The notes below the pieces were generated by a model. That model was not told where the DNA came from, ran no database searches, and saw only the letters and a program-made list of their open reading frames with translations. A stretch of 10,453 nucleotides of DNA from Gliomastix tumulicola. Taxonomy: Eukaryota; Ascomycota; Sordariomycetes; Hypocreales; Bionectriaceae. Within the stretch, counting starts at the first letter, position 1. Every line of letters starts with the position of its first letter. Where the stretch lies: assembly GCA_001599755.1 (NCBI GenBank), contig BCHX01000031.1:1-10453 (forward strand), written 5' to 3'. Made by a program: the position numbers and the translations under genes. Positions 1 through 10,377 of this stretch are shown here, piece by piece.

Positions 1-272
1 TATACTTATTTAAATTAATTTATATATTAATAAAATAAAAAAAATTATTAACTTAAAAATATTAAATTTAATAAAAAAAAATATAATAATAATAAATAAA
101 ATTAAGAGTATAAAAGAAGTAAGATTAAATATTACTAGTATTAAGAATATTATTATTCTTATTAATAAATTACTTTACTTTAATAATTAAACTATAAAAA
201 GAGCTAAATTTACTACCTCTATTAATCTTAAAAGCTAGCTAGGCTTTTTTACCTTTTAATAATTTTTTTTTA

Positions 273-551
273 AAACCTTAATAAATAAAGTAATAAAATA
301 AATAATATAAATACTATATATTTAAGAGATATAAAGCTTAAATTATATCTTAATACCCTATAAAAAATATTAATACTATTATAATTAGTATTATAATAAA
401 GCTTAAACCTTAGAATAATAAACCTAGAATTAATTCTATTAATATAAAGGGAGTAAGTACTAAATATATTAAGAGTATCTAAAAGATAAATAGTCTTATT
501 CCCCTTTATATTATTAATATAATAAATAGTAAAGGTAAAGTAAGAGAAGTA
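273..551 (-). pseudogene. Stop-free minus-strand run, possible gene relic
   Basis: On the minus strand, 93 codons run from 551 to 273 without a stop, between a TAA at 554-552 and a TAA at 272-270. The same frame continues upstream to about 840 with very few further stops (one TAA near 750). This is unusual here, because TAA and TAG are among the commonest triplets. The translation is dominated by Ile, Leu, Tyr, Phe and Asn and has no ATG start. It may be a decayed coding frame, or only the complement of a plus-strand purine-rich stretch (TTA and ATT triplets replacing TAA and AAT). I recognise no motif and favour the second explanation slightly. Confidence 0.2.
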
Positions 552-724
552 TTAGCCTAAGGTAAAATAGTAATAAAAACTATCTTTATAACTATAAAGT
601 ATATTAAAAATAATAATAAAAGTTAGTATATTAATAAGTAATAAAATAAAGAAATCTATAAGAAGTATTATACTAAAAATAACTATAGTAGTAAGAATAA
701 TAATATAATTAATAGTAAGATAAA

Positions 725-739
725 TAATAATAATAATAA
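725..739 (+). repeat. (TAA)5 microsatellite
   Basis: Five perfect TAA units lie inside a longer stretch of AAT/TAA triplets that starts near 700. It could be a true simple repeat or the RIP product of a CAA/CAG glutamine run, since CAA becomes TAA. The sequence alone does not separate the two. Confidence 0.6.
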
Positions 740-965
740 AATATAGTAAAAGTTAAATTAATATAAAATAATAAAATATAATATTAATATTAAAAATATA
801 TATATAATATAATTAATATATATATTAACTCCTAGAAAATAAATAATATTAAAATATATTAATAAAATATACTAATAAATAATAATAATTTATTTAAATA
901 ACTACTAAAATATATAAAATACTTTTATATATTATAGTAGGTTTACCTAAGATATTATCCTATAC

Positions 966-1132
966 TATTATAAGGTGGCTATGAGACTAGGTGTGAAGGT
1001 CTTATAACCTAGCTAGTAACCTAGGTCCTATAACCTAGATTATATTAGCTAGCTTAGTCTAAACCTTAAAGTAGAGGAGAATTAAAACCTTTATATATTA
1101 GTATTTTAATCTTACCTATTATCCCTATAATA
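966..1132 (+). repeat. 167-bp dispersed repeat, left copy (LTR- or MITE-like)
   Basis: This copy aligns without gaps to the reverse complement of 3877-4043, position p pairing with 5009 minus p. I count 14 differences (977, 983, 985, 995, 996, 1021, 1024, 1028, 1040, 1070, 1086, 1098, 1110, 1112), every one a C/T or G/A transition. Similarity stops sharply at both edges. The unit begins TATTATAAGG and ends CCCTATAATA, so its ends are 10-bp inverted repeats with one transition mismatch. Undoing RIP at the tips gives TGTTA...TAACA, the usual form of an LTR; read as it stands, TA at each edge would suit a TA target duplication of a Tc1/mariner-type MITE. The 5-bp flanks (TATAC and AATAA) do not match, so a solo LTR with target duplication is not supported. 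It contains three TAACCTAG words (1005, 1017, 1031) and four surviving TG sites (976, 982, 992, 994), half of all the exceptions in the window. Confidence 0.88.
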
Positions 1133-3876
1133 AATAATAGTAAAAGATAAGAATTAACTTTTTTCTACTACTTAATAAATATAAGAATAAGTAATTACTA
1201 AGAATTAGAATTTATTTATAAATTAATCTTTAATCTTCTAGTTATTATAAGATCTTTAGGTTTAATTTAAATTTTATATTAATACTTAATTTACTTTTAA
1301 TTTATTTATAGAGACTTTATTAAATAAAATTTTTTAATTTATTTAATATATTAAAGAATATAAATTAAACTTAATTATATAATAACTTAGCTTAATTTAA
1401 TATTATATAATTAATAAATATATTAAAAGTATAATAATATTTAATAATTAAATTAAAAAATTTAAATATAAGTATTTAAATAAATAAATCTTAAATAATA
1501 TTTTTTTTATTATAATTATATTAAAATCCTTAAAATAATTAAAAAGGAATTTAATATTTTATAAATAATATATCTAGCTTATAATTATATTAATTTAAGA
1601 TTTTAAGTTTTTTTAAGGTCTTAAACTTTAAATTTAAAAACCTTTAATATAAGTTTTATTATTAATTAATAAATTATATTTATTTTATAAAAAAGAGATT
1701 ATTTAATATTATAATAAATAATTAAACTTATTAGATTTTCCTTTATTAAGATTAAATTCTTAAAGAATAATTTTATTAAAATATTAAATATTAATATTAA
1801 AAAAAGAACTTTTAATTAAAAAAAACTTATAAGAATTAATATAAATTAAATAATTAAAGAAATTTAAAAAAACTTACTTTAATATAATTATCTATATAAA
1901 TTTAATTTTAAAATAAAATAATAAATTAATTAAAAATATTTAATTATTTAATAATTTATTTCTCTCCTTATTAATATAATTAAAAATACCCTTATTAATA
2001 TTATTTATTAATCTACTAGTAGTATTAAATATTATTTTATTACTAACTAGAAGATAAGGTTTATAAATTAAGTTTACTATTAAGTTAATTACTATAAACT
2101 ACTTTATAAATTACTTTATAAATAATTTAGCTTTAAATATAAAATAAAGTTAATAAATTAAACCTACTATTATAAATACTTTTATAAATAATTTAACCTT
2201 TTATATAGAAATATTTCTATTCTCTTTAAATTTAGCTATAATAAAGGCCTTCTTATTTATATATATTTTATTAATTATACTTATAAATTAGCTATAAATC
2301 TTAAGATATTTACTTAGAGACTTTACTATAATAAATAAAGTAAAGGCTAGAGGATTAAATAGCCCCCCTAGAAATTAATAAGATTAAGTTATATAACTTT
2401 TTAAATAAAATAAAATAATTTTATAAGATTTATTAAAAGTACTTTAACTATAGATAAAATAAATAAAGTTAATTGATTTTTAATTACTTATAGTTATTAA
2501 ATTAAATTTAATTTAAAGAAATATAGCTTTATTATAAGGTTATTATATTTACTAGTAGTAAGACCTCTCTTTATTCTTTTTTAAATTAAGGTTTAAATTT
2601 AATTTAAACTTAAATAATTATTACTATAAATAACTTTATTATATTTTTTATTAAATTAAAAGGGATTAATAATATTATTATTAATATAAATTATTAAATA
2701 ATTTAAATAAAATTAAATTTAATATAATTTAACTTCTTAGATTTAAGCTAGACTTTATTAGCTATTTCTAGCTAAATATATTAAAAATAAAGATAAAAAG
2801 TAATATTATATTTACTTATAAAAATTAATTTTTCTATATAAATATAATTTTATTTTTTAAAATTATTATTAATTATAAAAAGATTAAATATTATAATAAT
2901 ATTTAATTATTTATATATATTATATTATAAAGTTAAATCTTTAAATAATATTAAAAATAACTTATAAAAAAAAAATTATAAAATAAATCTTTATTTAAGT
3001 ATTAATATTAAATACTTATAAAAAAATTCTTTATAAGTATAATAAAAATTTAATAATAATTAAATAATTTATATTATAATTAAACTATATATTATAATAA
3101 ATAATTTATTTAAGTTTTTACTTTATAAGTTATTTAACTTATATAATTCTTTAATATATATAAGATTAAAGCTAAATTAAGTTATATTTATAATAAATTA
3201 AACCTTTATTTAAAATAATAAGTTTAATACTTCTAGTATTTTATATACTTAAATAACTAGTTTAAAGATCTAAATAAAAAGACTAGGTATAATAAGAAGA
3301 ATTAAAGTATATAATTAATTATATTTATAATTAATTTAATATTTTTTTATATTTTTATTATATAAGAAATATTAATTTTAAATTTATTAAAATATTATAA
3401 GTATTTAGTTTAAATATACCTATATTAAACTAAAATAAACTAAATTACTAGAATATAGTAAATAAATATATAGATTTTATTTTATATAATAATTTAATTA
3501 ATTTATAATATTAACCCTAGATTAAGTTTATACTAGATAGACCTCCCTCTATTAATATATAATATATATATTTATAATAAAATAAATTTAAATTATTATA
3601 ATCTCTTTAGCTTATTAATATATTTTAATATTAAAAATTTAAGAAATAAATTAATTAAATAAAACTAGTTAATATAAAATTAAAAAATAAAGATTTTAAA
3701 GTAATCTTTATTTACCTAAAGAATTATTAAATCTTAGAGGATTTAATACTAGATCTAGACTATAAAAAGATTAATTATAAAGAAATTAACCTTAAGGAAA
3801 TTACTATACTTACTATAAGGGTTAAAAATAAATAGCTAATATTAAAGATAATAAGATAAGTCTAATATTACCTATA
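1133..3876. other. Very AT-rich spacer between inverted repeat copies
   Basis: These 2.7 kb lie between the two inverted copies of the 167-bp repeat. G+C is low (of the order of 10% in lines I counted), except for small islands such as 2346-2369, which has a run of six C (2363-2368). C in CpC is not a preferred RIP target, so such runs can persist. Just inside each repeat edge the two sides lose similarity, so the spacer is not simply a long palindrome. One CpA/TpG site survives (TG at 2474). I found no reading frame with clear stop depletion, no RNA gene and no further repeat I could align by eye. It could be the body of an element flanked by inverted ends or unrelated RIP-mutated DNA. Confidence 0.5.
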
Positions 3877-4043
3877 TATTATAGGGATAATAGGTAGGGT
3901 TAAAATACTAGTATATAAAGGTCTTAATTCTCCTCTACCTTAAGGTTTAGACTAAGCTAGCTAATATAGTCTAGGTTATAAGACTTAAGTTACTAGCTAG
4001 GTTATAAGACCTCTACACCTAGTTTTATAGCTACCTTATAATA
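3877..4043 (-). repeat. 167-bp dispersed repeat, right copy, inverted
   Basis: This is the second copy of the repeat at 966-1132, in the opposite orientation. Read on the minus strand it starts TATTATAAGG at 4043 and ends CCCTATAATA at 3877. It retains the CA at 4016-4017, which is the counterpart of the TG at 992-993 in the left copy, so this site escaped mutation in both. At the other three TG sites of the left copy, this one reads TA. Conversely it keeps C or G where the left copy has T or A at 1040, 1070, 1086, 1098, 1110 and 1112. The flanking 5 bp (CTATA and ATTAC on the plus strand) do not form a target duplication. The decayed minus-strand ORF at 4075-6720 stops 31 bp outside it, as an internal region would stop next to a 3' LTR, but no purine-rich tract is visible at the junction. 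Confidence 0.88.
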
Positions 4044-4074
4044 ATTACCTAGGAATAGAAAAAAAACTATATCC

Positions 4075-6720
4075 TTATAGTCTAAGCTATTTAATTAGAA
4101 AATAAGTTAATAATAGCTAAAAATTACTAGAACTAGATATAATCTTATTCTCTAATTTATCTATTAATAACTAGTAGTAGTCTTAGTTATTTTCTCCTAC
4201 CTATAGGCTATTTAAGTTTATAGTATTATTAATAGTATTACTAGTAACCTATTTAATAACTTCCTAGAGGGCTATACCTACTTTAATCTATATATATATA
4301 AAGCTTATTAATACTTCTATAAAGATATTATCTAGTCCCTATTAAGCTTATAATATACTTATAGAGAGCTAAATATTATAAGCCTTAGCTAGTTTATTAA
4401 TTATAATCTTTAGCTATTTAGTTAATTTAATCTTTATATTTTATCTCTATTTTAGTATATTATTAATTTAAATAAAGACCTTAAATAGTATACCTTTCTA
4501 ATTAATATATTTTTAAAATATAATACTTAGCTTATTATTGAAGTACTATTTCTTAAATTTAGCTTAAATATTAACTATAATAAACTAATATTTATTAGAC
4601 TAATAAAGCTAATTATCTTAAACTATTTTAATATTCTATAGTATAAAGTCTTCCTCTAGTTTAGTAATAGCTATAGAGATTAATATTAATTAATAGGAGT
4701 AAACTTTAATAATATCTCCTTAAGTAAACTTTATATTAAAAAAAGTATTTATTAATTAAATTAAAGTAATACTTAGTTTAATATTTTACTAATTATTATT
4801 CTAGTTATTAGTAATAGTAATTATATTTACTTTAAAGATAAACTTAAAAGGGTCTAATTTTTATATAACTTAGGCTAAGACTTTCTTAGTATTAATAAAA
4901 AACTTAAAGGTATATATAATTATTAAAAGGTCCTTAAGTATATATAAGTAAAATAGCTTTAATTTATTCTATATTATAGCTAGCTTATTAATTACTTTTA
5001 TTAACTTAATATATTCTTAGTAAAATATAAAGATAATATATATATATAATTTAATAATATAATTATTATTATTATATATCTTAGCCTTTATCTTCTTAAT
5101 TAGTTAAAAGTTCTTAGAGTTCTTATAGACTTTACCTATAATATTAAAAATAATAGCTTTAAAGAGGGTTATAATATAAGTTTATTTTTAATTATTAAAT
5201 TTTTTATTAATTTAATTAAAATAAAATATATATTAAAGATTAATTTTAAGTAAATATAAATAAACCTTAATTTTATTACTTATTATTAAAAGATTAATAA
5301 GGTAATATTTAGTTATAAATTATAATAATATATTTATATAACCTAAATTAATTAATTTAAATTAACTCTTATAAAAGTTAAAGTAGTTTTAATAAAGTAT
5401 ATTTTTATTTAAAACCCTTATAATTACCTTAAGAATTAAAGTAGTTTAGGTTATAGGTATATTAATAGTATTATTAAAAAACTTAGCTAATATATATTAA
5501 ATATAGCTAGGGGGCCCTTAGAGGATATTTTTTATTATAATTATTTACTTCTTAATTAGAGTTTAATCTCCTAAATCTTATTTAAAAAATATAGTCTTAA
5601 TACTAGTATTATTAAAGCTTAAATAAATTATAAATAGTATAATTTATATAACTTTAACTATATAGTTAGTAGCTTTAAGGGTTACTTAAAGCTTAATAAA
5701 CTTAATTTATAATAAGGCTTTATTATTATTAAAGTTTAAAGTAATTTTAGTAGTTATTTTATATAGTATAGTCTTAGGGTTAATTTTAAATATTATAATA
5801 TTAACCTTAGTCTTTTAAGGATAATTACACTTTCCTACTATAATACTATTCCCTATATAGAAGATACTAGAGTTAGTATAAAGGAGAATAATATAAAAAA
5901 GAATAAATTAATATAAAGGTATATAGCCTAAGAATATAGAGATAAATAAACTAGTATAATTATAATCTTACTACCTAGTAGAAAAATATAATAAATATAA
6001 AACTAAGGTAAAAATATTATAAAAGTAGTATAAAGATATAATAATCTTATTATATTATAAATTAACTTAGTCTTTATTATACTCTTTACTTATTTCTTAT
6101 ATTTCTTACTAAATCTTAGATATTAAATTTATTAATTAATTTATTAGTATCCCTTATAAGAAGGTTTTTATTATACTATTTATTATATTTTAAATTATAT
6201 TTAGTCTAATAAACTAGGTACTAGTTCCTACCCTATAATATATATTATATAGTAAAAGTATTAATCTTAAAAGATTACTACTTATTATTATTCTCTTCTA
6301 TATAAATAATAAAGGCTAAGTTAAGTTATAAATAGTAGAATAAGTTAATATCCTAAGGGGCTAATTTAAACTATAAAATTAAAATAATTAGGTAAACTCT
6401 TTAATATATTAATAGGTTAAGTTTATATACCTAGGGGTTTATAACTTCTAATATCTTAAATAAATAAACTCTTTATTAATTAAATTTTTAATATTATTCT
6501 AAGGCTTTATAATTATTATAAAGTTATAAGTAAATATAATCTTTAATTATAAATTATAGTAGTTTATATTTCTAATTAAAATACTATTTATATTAAATTA
6601 TAGTAAAGTTTATAATAATAATAACCTTATATTAATATAGTTTTTAAAGCTTATTAATAAGTTTTAACTTTATATTATATCCCTAGGATAAAGTATCTTT
6701 AAAAATTATTAATAAGGTTT
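4075..6720 (-). pseudogene. RIP-decayed long ORF, probable transposable-element polyprotein
   Basis: Translated on the minus strand, one frame runs from about 6720 to a TAA at 4077-4075, roughly 880 codons, with no frameshift needed. It is broken only by TAA and TAG, which RIP makes from CAA, CAG, CGA-context and TGG codons. In two samples I counted (about 125 and 120 codons) it had fewer stops than the alternative minus frames: 8 against 16 in one, and 9 against 13 and about 28 in the other. Protein-like stretches include GKCNYP near 5825 (one of very few surviving Cys codons), GPPSY near 5510, KLEEDFIL near 4650 and a Ser-rich tail near 4140. G+C is visibly higher than in the flanks. The 5' end is uncertain because no ATG survives; the true stop is equally uncertain. 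I could not place reverse transcriptase, integrase, transposase or helicase motifs with confidence. The setting, next to a possible terminal repeat, suggests a transposon protein; a captured or duplicated host gene is also possible. Confidence 0.45.
5062..5074. repeat. Short (ATT)4 run
   Basis: Four ATT units lie in the decayed minus-strand ORF, where they read as four Asn codons (AAT) in frame. It is probably a remnant of an Asn- or Asp-rich segment of that protein, since GAT after T also becomes AAT under RIP. Confidence 0.45.
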
Positions 6721-8360
6721 ATAATTAAAAACTATAAATAAACTTATTTAAATAATATTTTAATATATTTATAAAGGTATTATTAAAATATATTTATATT
6801 AATACTAGAGCTATAAATTAATAAGTATTTATTTATATAATAAGGTAATATTTAAAGATTACTTTAATTATTTAATTTATATTCTTAGTTTAATTATTCC
6901 TAGTAAAGTATTAAACTATTATAAAAATTAACCTTATATTAAGTTATATAAATAAATTAATTTAAAAATTATTAATTTATTAATAATTTTTATTAAAAAT
7001 TAAAATTAATAGTAAGTTTTAATTAATTAGAAGTTAAAACCTTAAAATTTAATAAGCTTAATTAATTATTATATAAATATTATATTCTAGAATTAAAACC
7101 TTTTTTTTTAAAGCTTTATATATTATTATAAGAAGATAATTATATATATTAAAGCTCTTAAGGTATTAAAAATTATTTATAAAGAAGACCTCTAGGAAAT
7201 TAATAATAAAGTTAAATAATTAAATTTTATATAGTATTTATAAAGTCTAAATTAAATTTAAATTTTCTAATAAGTATTAATAAATATATTTAAATACTTA
7301 ATATAAATAATATATAATTTACTTATTTATTATTTTAAATTTATTAAAGAAGATAAAAAAATCTAATTCTTATAATATTCTTTTATATTTAAAGTATTAA
7401 ACTTTATTATAAATTAACTTTAAAATTTCTAGTAAAAGTAACTTTAATATATATAATTAGTAAATTTTATTATATTTAATATTAAAAAAAAGTTTATTTT
7501 TTAATTTAAATAAAATACTTAATTTAGTTATAATTTTACTAGTTATAATAGTATTTAAATTATATAAAGACTTTAAAATATAAAAATAAATTAAATTATT
7601 ATTATACTTTATTTAAAGATATTATCTTATATTTATAGTTATTATTACTTTAATTATAATAAATATAGTTTTTAATTTTTAAAGATTTATTAAAAGGTTT
7701 ATTAATAAATAATTAGCTTTTAAATTTTAAACCTAGACTTTATTATTATTATAAGATAATTTAAATAAAGTATTTAATAATATATTTAATTTCCTTAAAA
7801 TATAAACTATTATATAAGAAAATTAAAATAAAAAAAATATTTATTACTTTAAACCTTTTATTTATATTAATTATATTAAATATAATTATAGTTTTTTAAT
7901 TAATAATTTTAACTATAATAATATAATTTATAAGAATATAAGTAAATTACCTAGTATTATAAAATAAAATCTTATTCTTTTATATAATTTAAATTAAATA
8001 AGTTACTTTTAATTTTATTAATTAATATTTTATTTTAATTAAATTAAGTATTTTATCTTAAAATTTAATATAATTTAGCTTTAATTAATTTAATATTCTT
8101 ATAAGATCTTTAATATTAAAAGGTTTATTATAATAAAATAATATTATATTAAAACCTTACTTTTTTAATATATTAATTTTAATAAATAAATAATAATTAT
8201 TATTTAAATAGATTAATTTAAACTATAAATAATAAATTAAGTTTTATTATATTAATATAAATATAATTTATTATTTATTATTTAAATCTATAAATATAAC
8301 TTAAATAAAGTATTTATATTTTAATTTTAATATAATTTTATTTACTATTTTTTTAAGTAT

Positions 8361-8379
8361 AAGGAGAGATATCTTCCTT
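8361..8379. repeat. Imperfect palindrome
   Basis: AAGGA and TCCTT flank a GATATC centre. It sits in a small G+C-richer patch of the right flank. In DNA where C survives only before C or T, short AAGGA/TCCTT palindromes arise easily, so I attach no function to it. Confidence 0.3.
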
Positions 8380-9299
8380 TATATAAAGAGCTTAATCTTT
8401 TAAGTATAAAAAGGGATAAAGAAGTAAATTTAATTAATTATATTATAATATATCTCTAGTTATCTAAGGGTTTATAAGTATAACTATTTTACTAAAGTAT
8501 AGATTTATATTTTTATTAATAATATATTAATTTTATTAACTTTATATTTAAATAAAATAATTTATAAATAATTAATAAATAATTTAATTAATAATAATTA
8601 TAAATTAAGTTTTTTAAAGAGATTAAAAATAATCCCTAGATATTAAAAATACTTATTAAAGGATAATAAAAAAAATATTATTTATATAAGTATAAATAAA
8701 TATTTAATATAAGAATAATTATTTATTAATTTATTATTAAATATAAATTAATAAATTCTTAAAATCTATTAAAGCTATATTAAATTATTTTAATTTTTAG
8801 TAAAAAATAATAATAAATTAATTTTAAAACTTCTTATAAATTAAAAATTAATAAAAAAATAAAATTATATTAATTATTATAATATATTTAATTTTTTTTA
8901 AAATAATAATAAATACTTTTTATTTTAATAATAAATATATATTTATAATTATAATATTATTTAAATTATATAGATTTATTATAATTTATCCCTTATTAAT
9001 ATTATTAATTTATTTTTATATTATAAAAACTAATATAATAAAAGATATAAATTAATTTATTTAAAATATTTAATCTATAATATATAATAAATTAAAGGTA
9101 TTATTAATAACTTTTTAGTTTTTTATATTATATAAGTAAATCTACTTATAAGTTATTTTTTTACTTAGTTATTTTTTAAATATATTTTAAGCTAATTTTT
9201 TAAGGGTATTAAAATAATACTATAATCTCTTTATATATTATATTATTATCTTATAAAAAGTAAAGTTATAATTACTTTTAAATTTATATTTTTAATTTT

Positions 9300-9325
9300 A
9301 ATCTCTTTAAGAGATTAAATCTCTT
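9300..9325. repeat. AATCTCTT palindrome with third copy
   Basis: AATCTCTT (9300-9307) and its reverse complement AAGAGATT (9309-9316) are separated by one base, and AATCTCTT recurs at 9318-9325. It could form a short hairpin. No function is implied. Confidence 0.4.
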
Positions 9326-10062
9326 AAGTTATAACTTTAAAAATCCCTAGAGATATATAATTTATTTTAAATTATAAAGGTTTAAATTTATATTTAGTTA
9401 CCCTTAGATTAAATATATATAATTATTAATTTATATTAGCTTTATTTTTATTCTTAGGGTTTTTATATATTTATAAAGATTATAAATAAGTAATTAAATT
9501 ACCTTTTAATATAAATAAAGTTAATTAATTAATCTTAAATTTAATTATTAAAAATCTAATATATATTTCTAGTTATATTTTAAATAATATTAATTATAAA
9601 TTATAAATTTTATTTTAGGTTATTATATACCTTATATATAAGTTTTCTTATTTAATTTATTTTACTTATAAATTATATTAAAATATATATTTTAAAGAAT
9701 TATAATAAAATCTTTAAATATATTAATTATTATAATAAAGCTAGTTTTATTTACTATAAATATATTTAATATTTTTATTTTATTTAAAATTATATAAAAA
9801 AACTAATTTTTTAAAAAATTAAAAACTTTAATAGAAATATAAAATAATTATTAAAATAAAAAAATAATTATTTTTAAAAAAATAATTTTTTTAATTAATT
9901 AAAAGTATTAATAATAATAAATATTTATTAATAAAAAAAAATCTTAATAAAATTTAACTTTTATAATATTATAATAATAATTAAGAATTATTTTATAAAA
10001 ATAAATTTATTTTATTTTAAATAAAATAATTAATTTTAAGTTATTATAAACTTATATAATAA

Positions 10063-10117
10063 TTAAGAACTTTACTTAAGTCTCTAGAGAGTTCTTAAAC
10101 TTACTCTTTATAAAGAG
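10063..10117. repeat. Cluster of short palindromes
   Basis: TTAAGAAC (10063-10070) pairs with GTTCTTAA (10091-10098) around a loop that holds the palindrome TCTCTAGAGA (10081-10090). A perfect 14-bp palindrome, CTCTTTATAAAGAG, follows at 10104-10117. Three inverted repeats in 55 bp form the only G+C-richer patch in the last 700 bases. They may be the remains of a small inverted-repeat element or chance. Confidence 0.4.
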
Positions 10118-10362
10118 GGTAAATTTAGCTATTTTATTAATAATAATTAACTTATTAATACTTTATATTTATTTTATTAATATTAAAAAATATTTAATAT
10201 TTAATTATAATATTAATTATATTTAATTTATAATTATTATAAAATAATATATATTTATAAGTATTTTTAATATTATTTAAAAATTTATTATAAAGAAAAT
10301 ATTAAATATAATATAATAATAAAATAAAAAGTTATTAAATTTAAATTTATTAATTATTAATA

Positions 10363-10377
10363 TAATAATAATAATAA
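10363..10377 (+). repeat. (TAA)5 microsatellite
   Basis: Five TAA units in pure A/T sequence. In DNA of this composition such runs are expected and carry little information. Confidence 0.5.

Larger units (their letters stand above)
1..965. other. AT-rich left flank, no intact gene
   Basis: This stretch precedes the left repeat copy. The part from about 200 to 720 keeps more G and C than its surroundings, with words such as GGGAGTAAG and CCCCTTT. The plus strand of about 430-760 is purine-rich and dominated by AAT, TAA and AAG triplets. This would fit decayed coding DNA rich in Asn, Gln and Lys codons, where CAA and CAG have become TAA and TAG, but no domain is recognisable. A (TAA)5 run lies at 725-739. 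From about 760 to 950 the sequence is almost pure A and T. If the repeat at 966-1132 is a 3' LTR, this flank would be the end of its internal region, but it shows no resemblance to the flank of the other copy (checked by eye only). Confidence 0.5.

Noticed and set aside
229..251. AAAAGC...GCTTTT hairpin followed by a T run, like a bacterial rho-independent terminator
   Set aside because: The dinucleotide pattern shows a fungal RIP region, there is no intact gene upstream, and AGCT/CTAG words are everywhere because RIP spares them.
1005..1038. Three TAACCTAG words suggesting telomere-like repeats
   Set aside because: Spacing is irregular (12 and 14 bp), the unit is not a TTAGGG/CCCTAA permutation, and the right repeat copy keeps only two of them.
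1133..1330. Possible inward extension of the inverted repeat, with short matches such as AATTTTATATTAA
   Set aside because: The matches need many gaps and transversions, unlike the gapless transition-only core, and are expected by chance in A/T-only sequence.
6231..6240. CCCTATAATA, identical to the end of the 167-bp repeat
   Set aside because: The sequence 167 bp upstream does not start with the other terminus, and the preceding bases do not align with the repeat; it is a chance decamer inside the relic ORF.
7128..7700. Plus-strand frame with some protein-like stretches
   Set aside because: Its stop frequency is high and not lower than expected for this composition, so there is no support for a coding relic.
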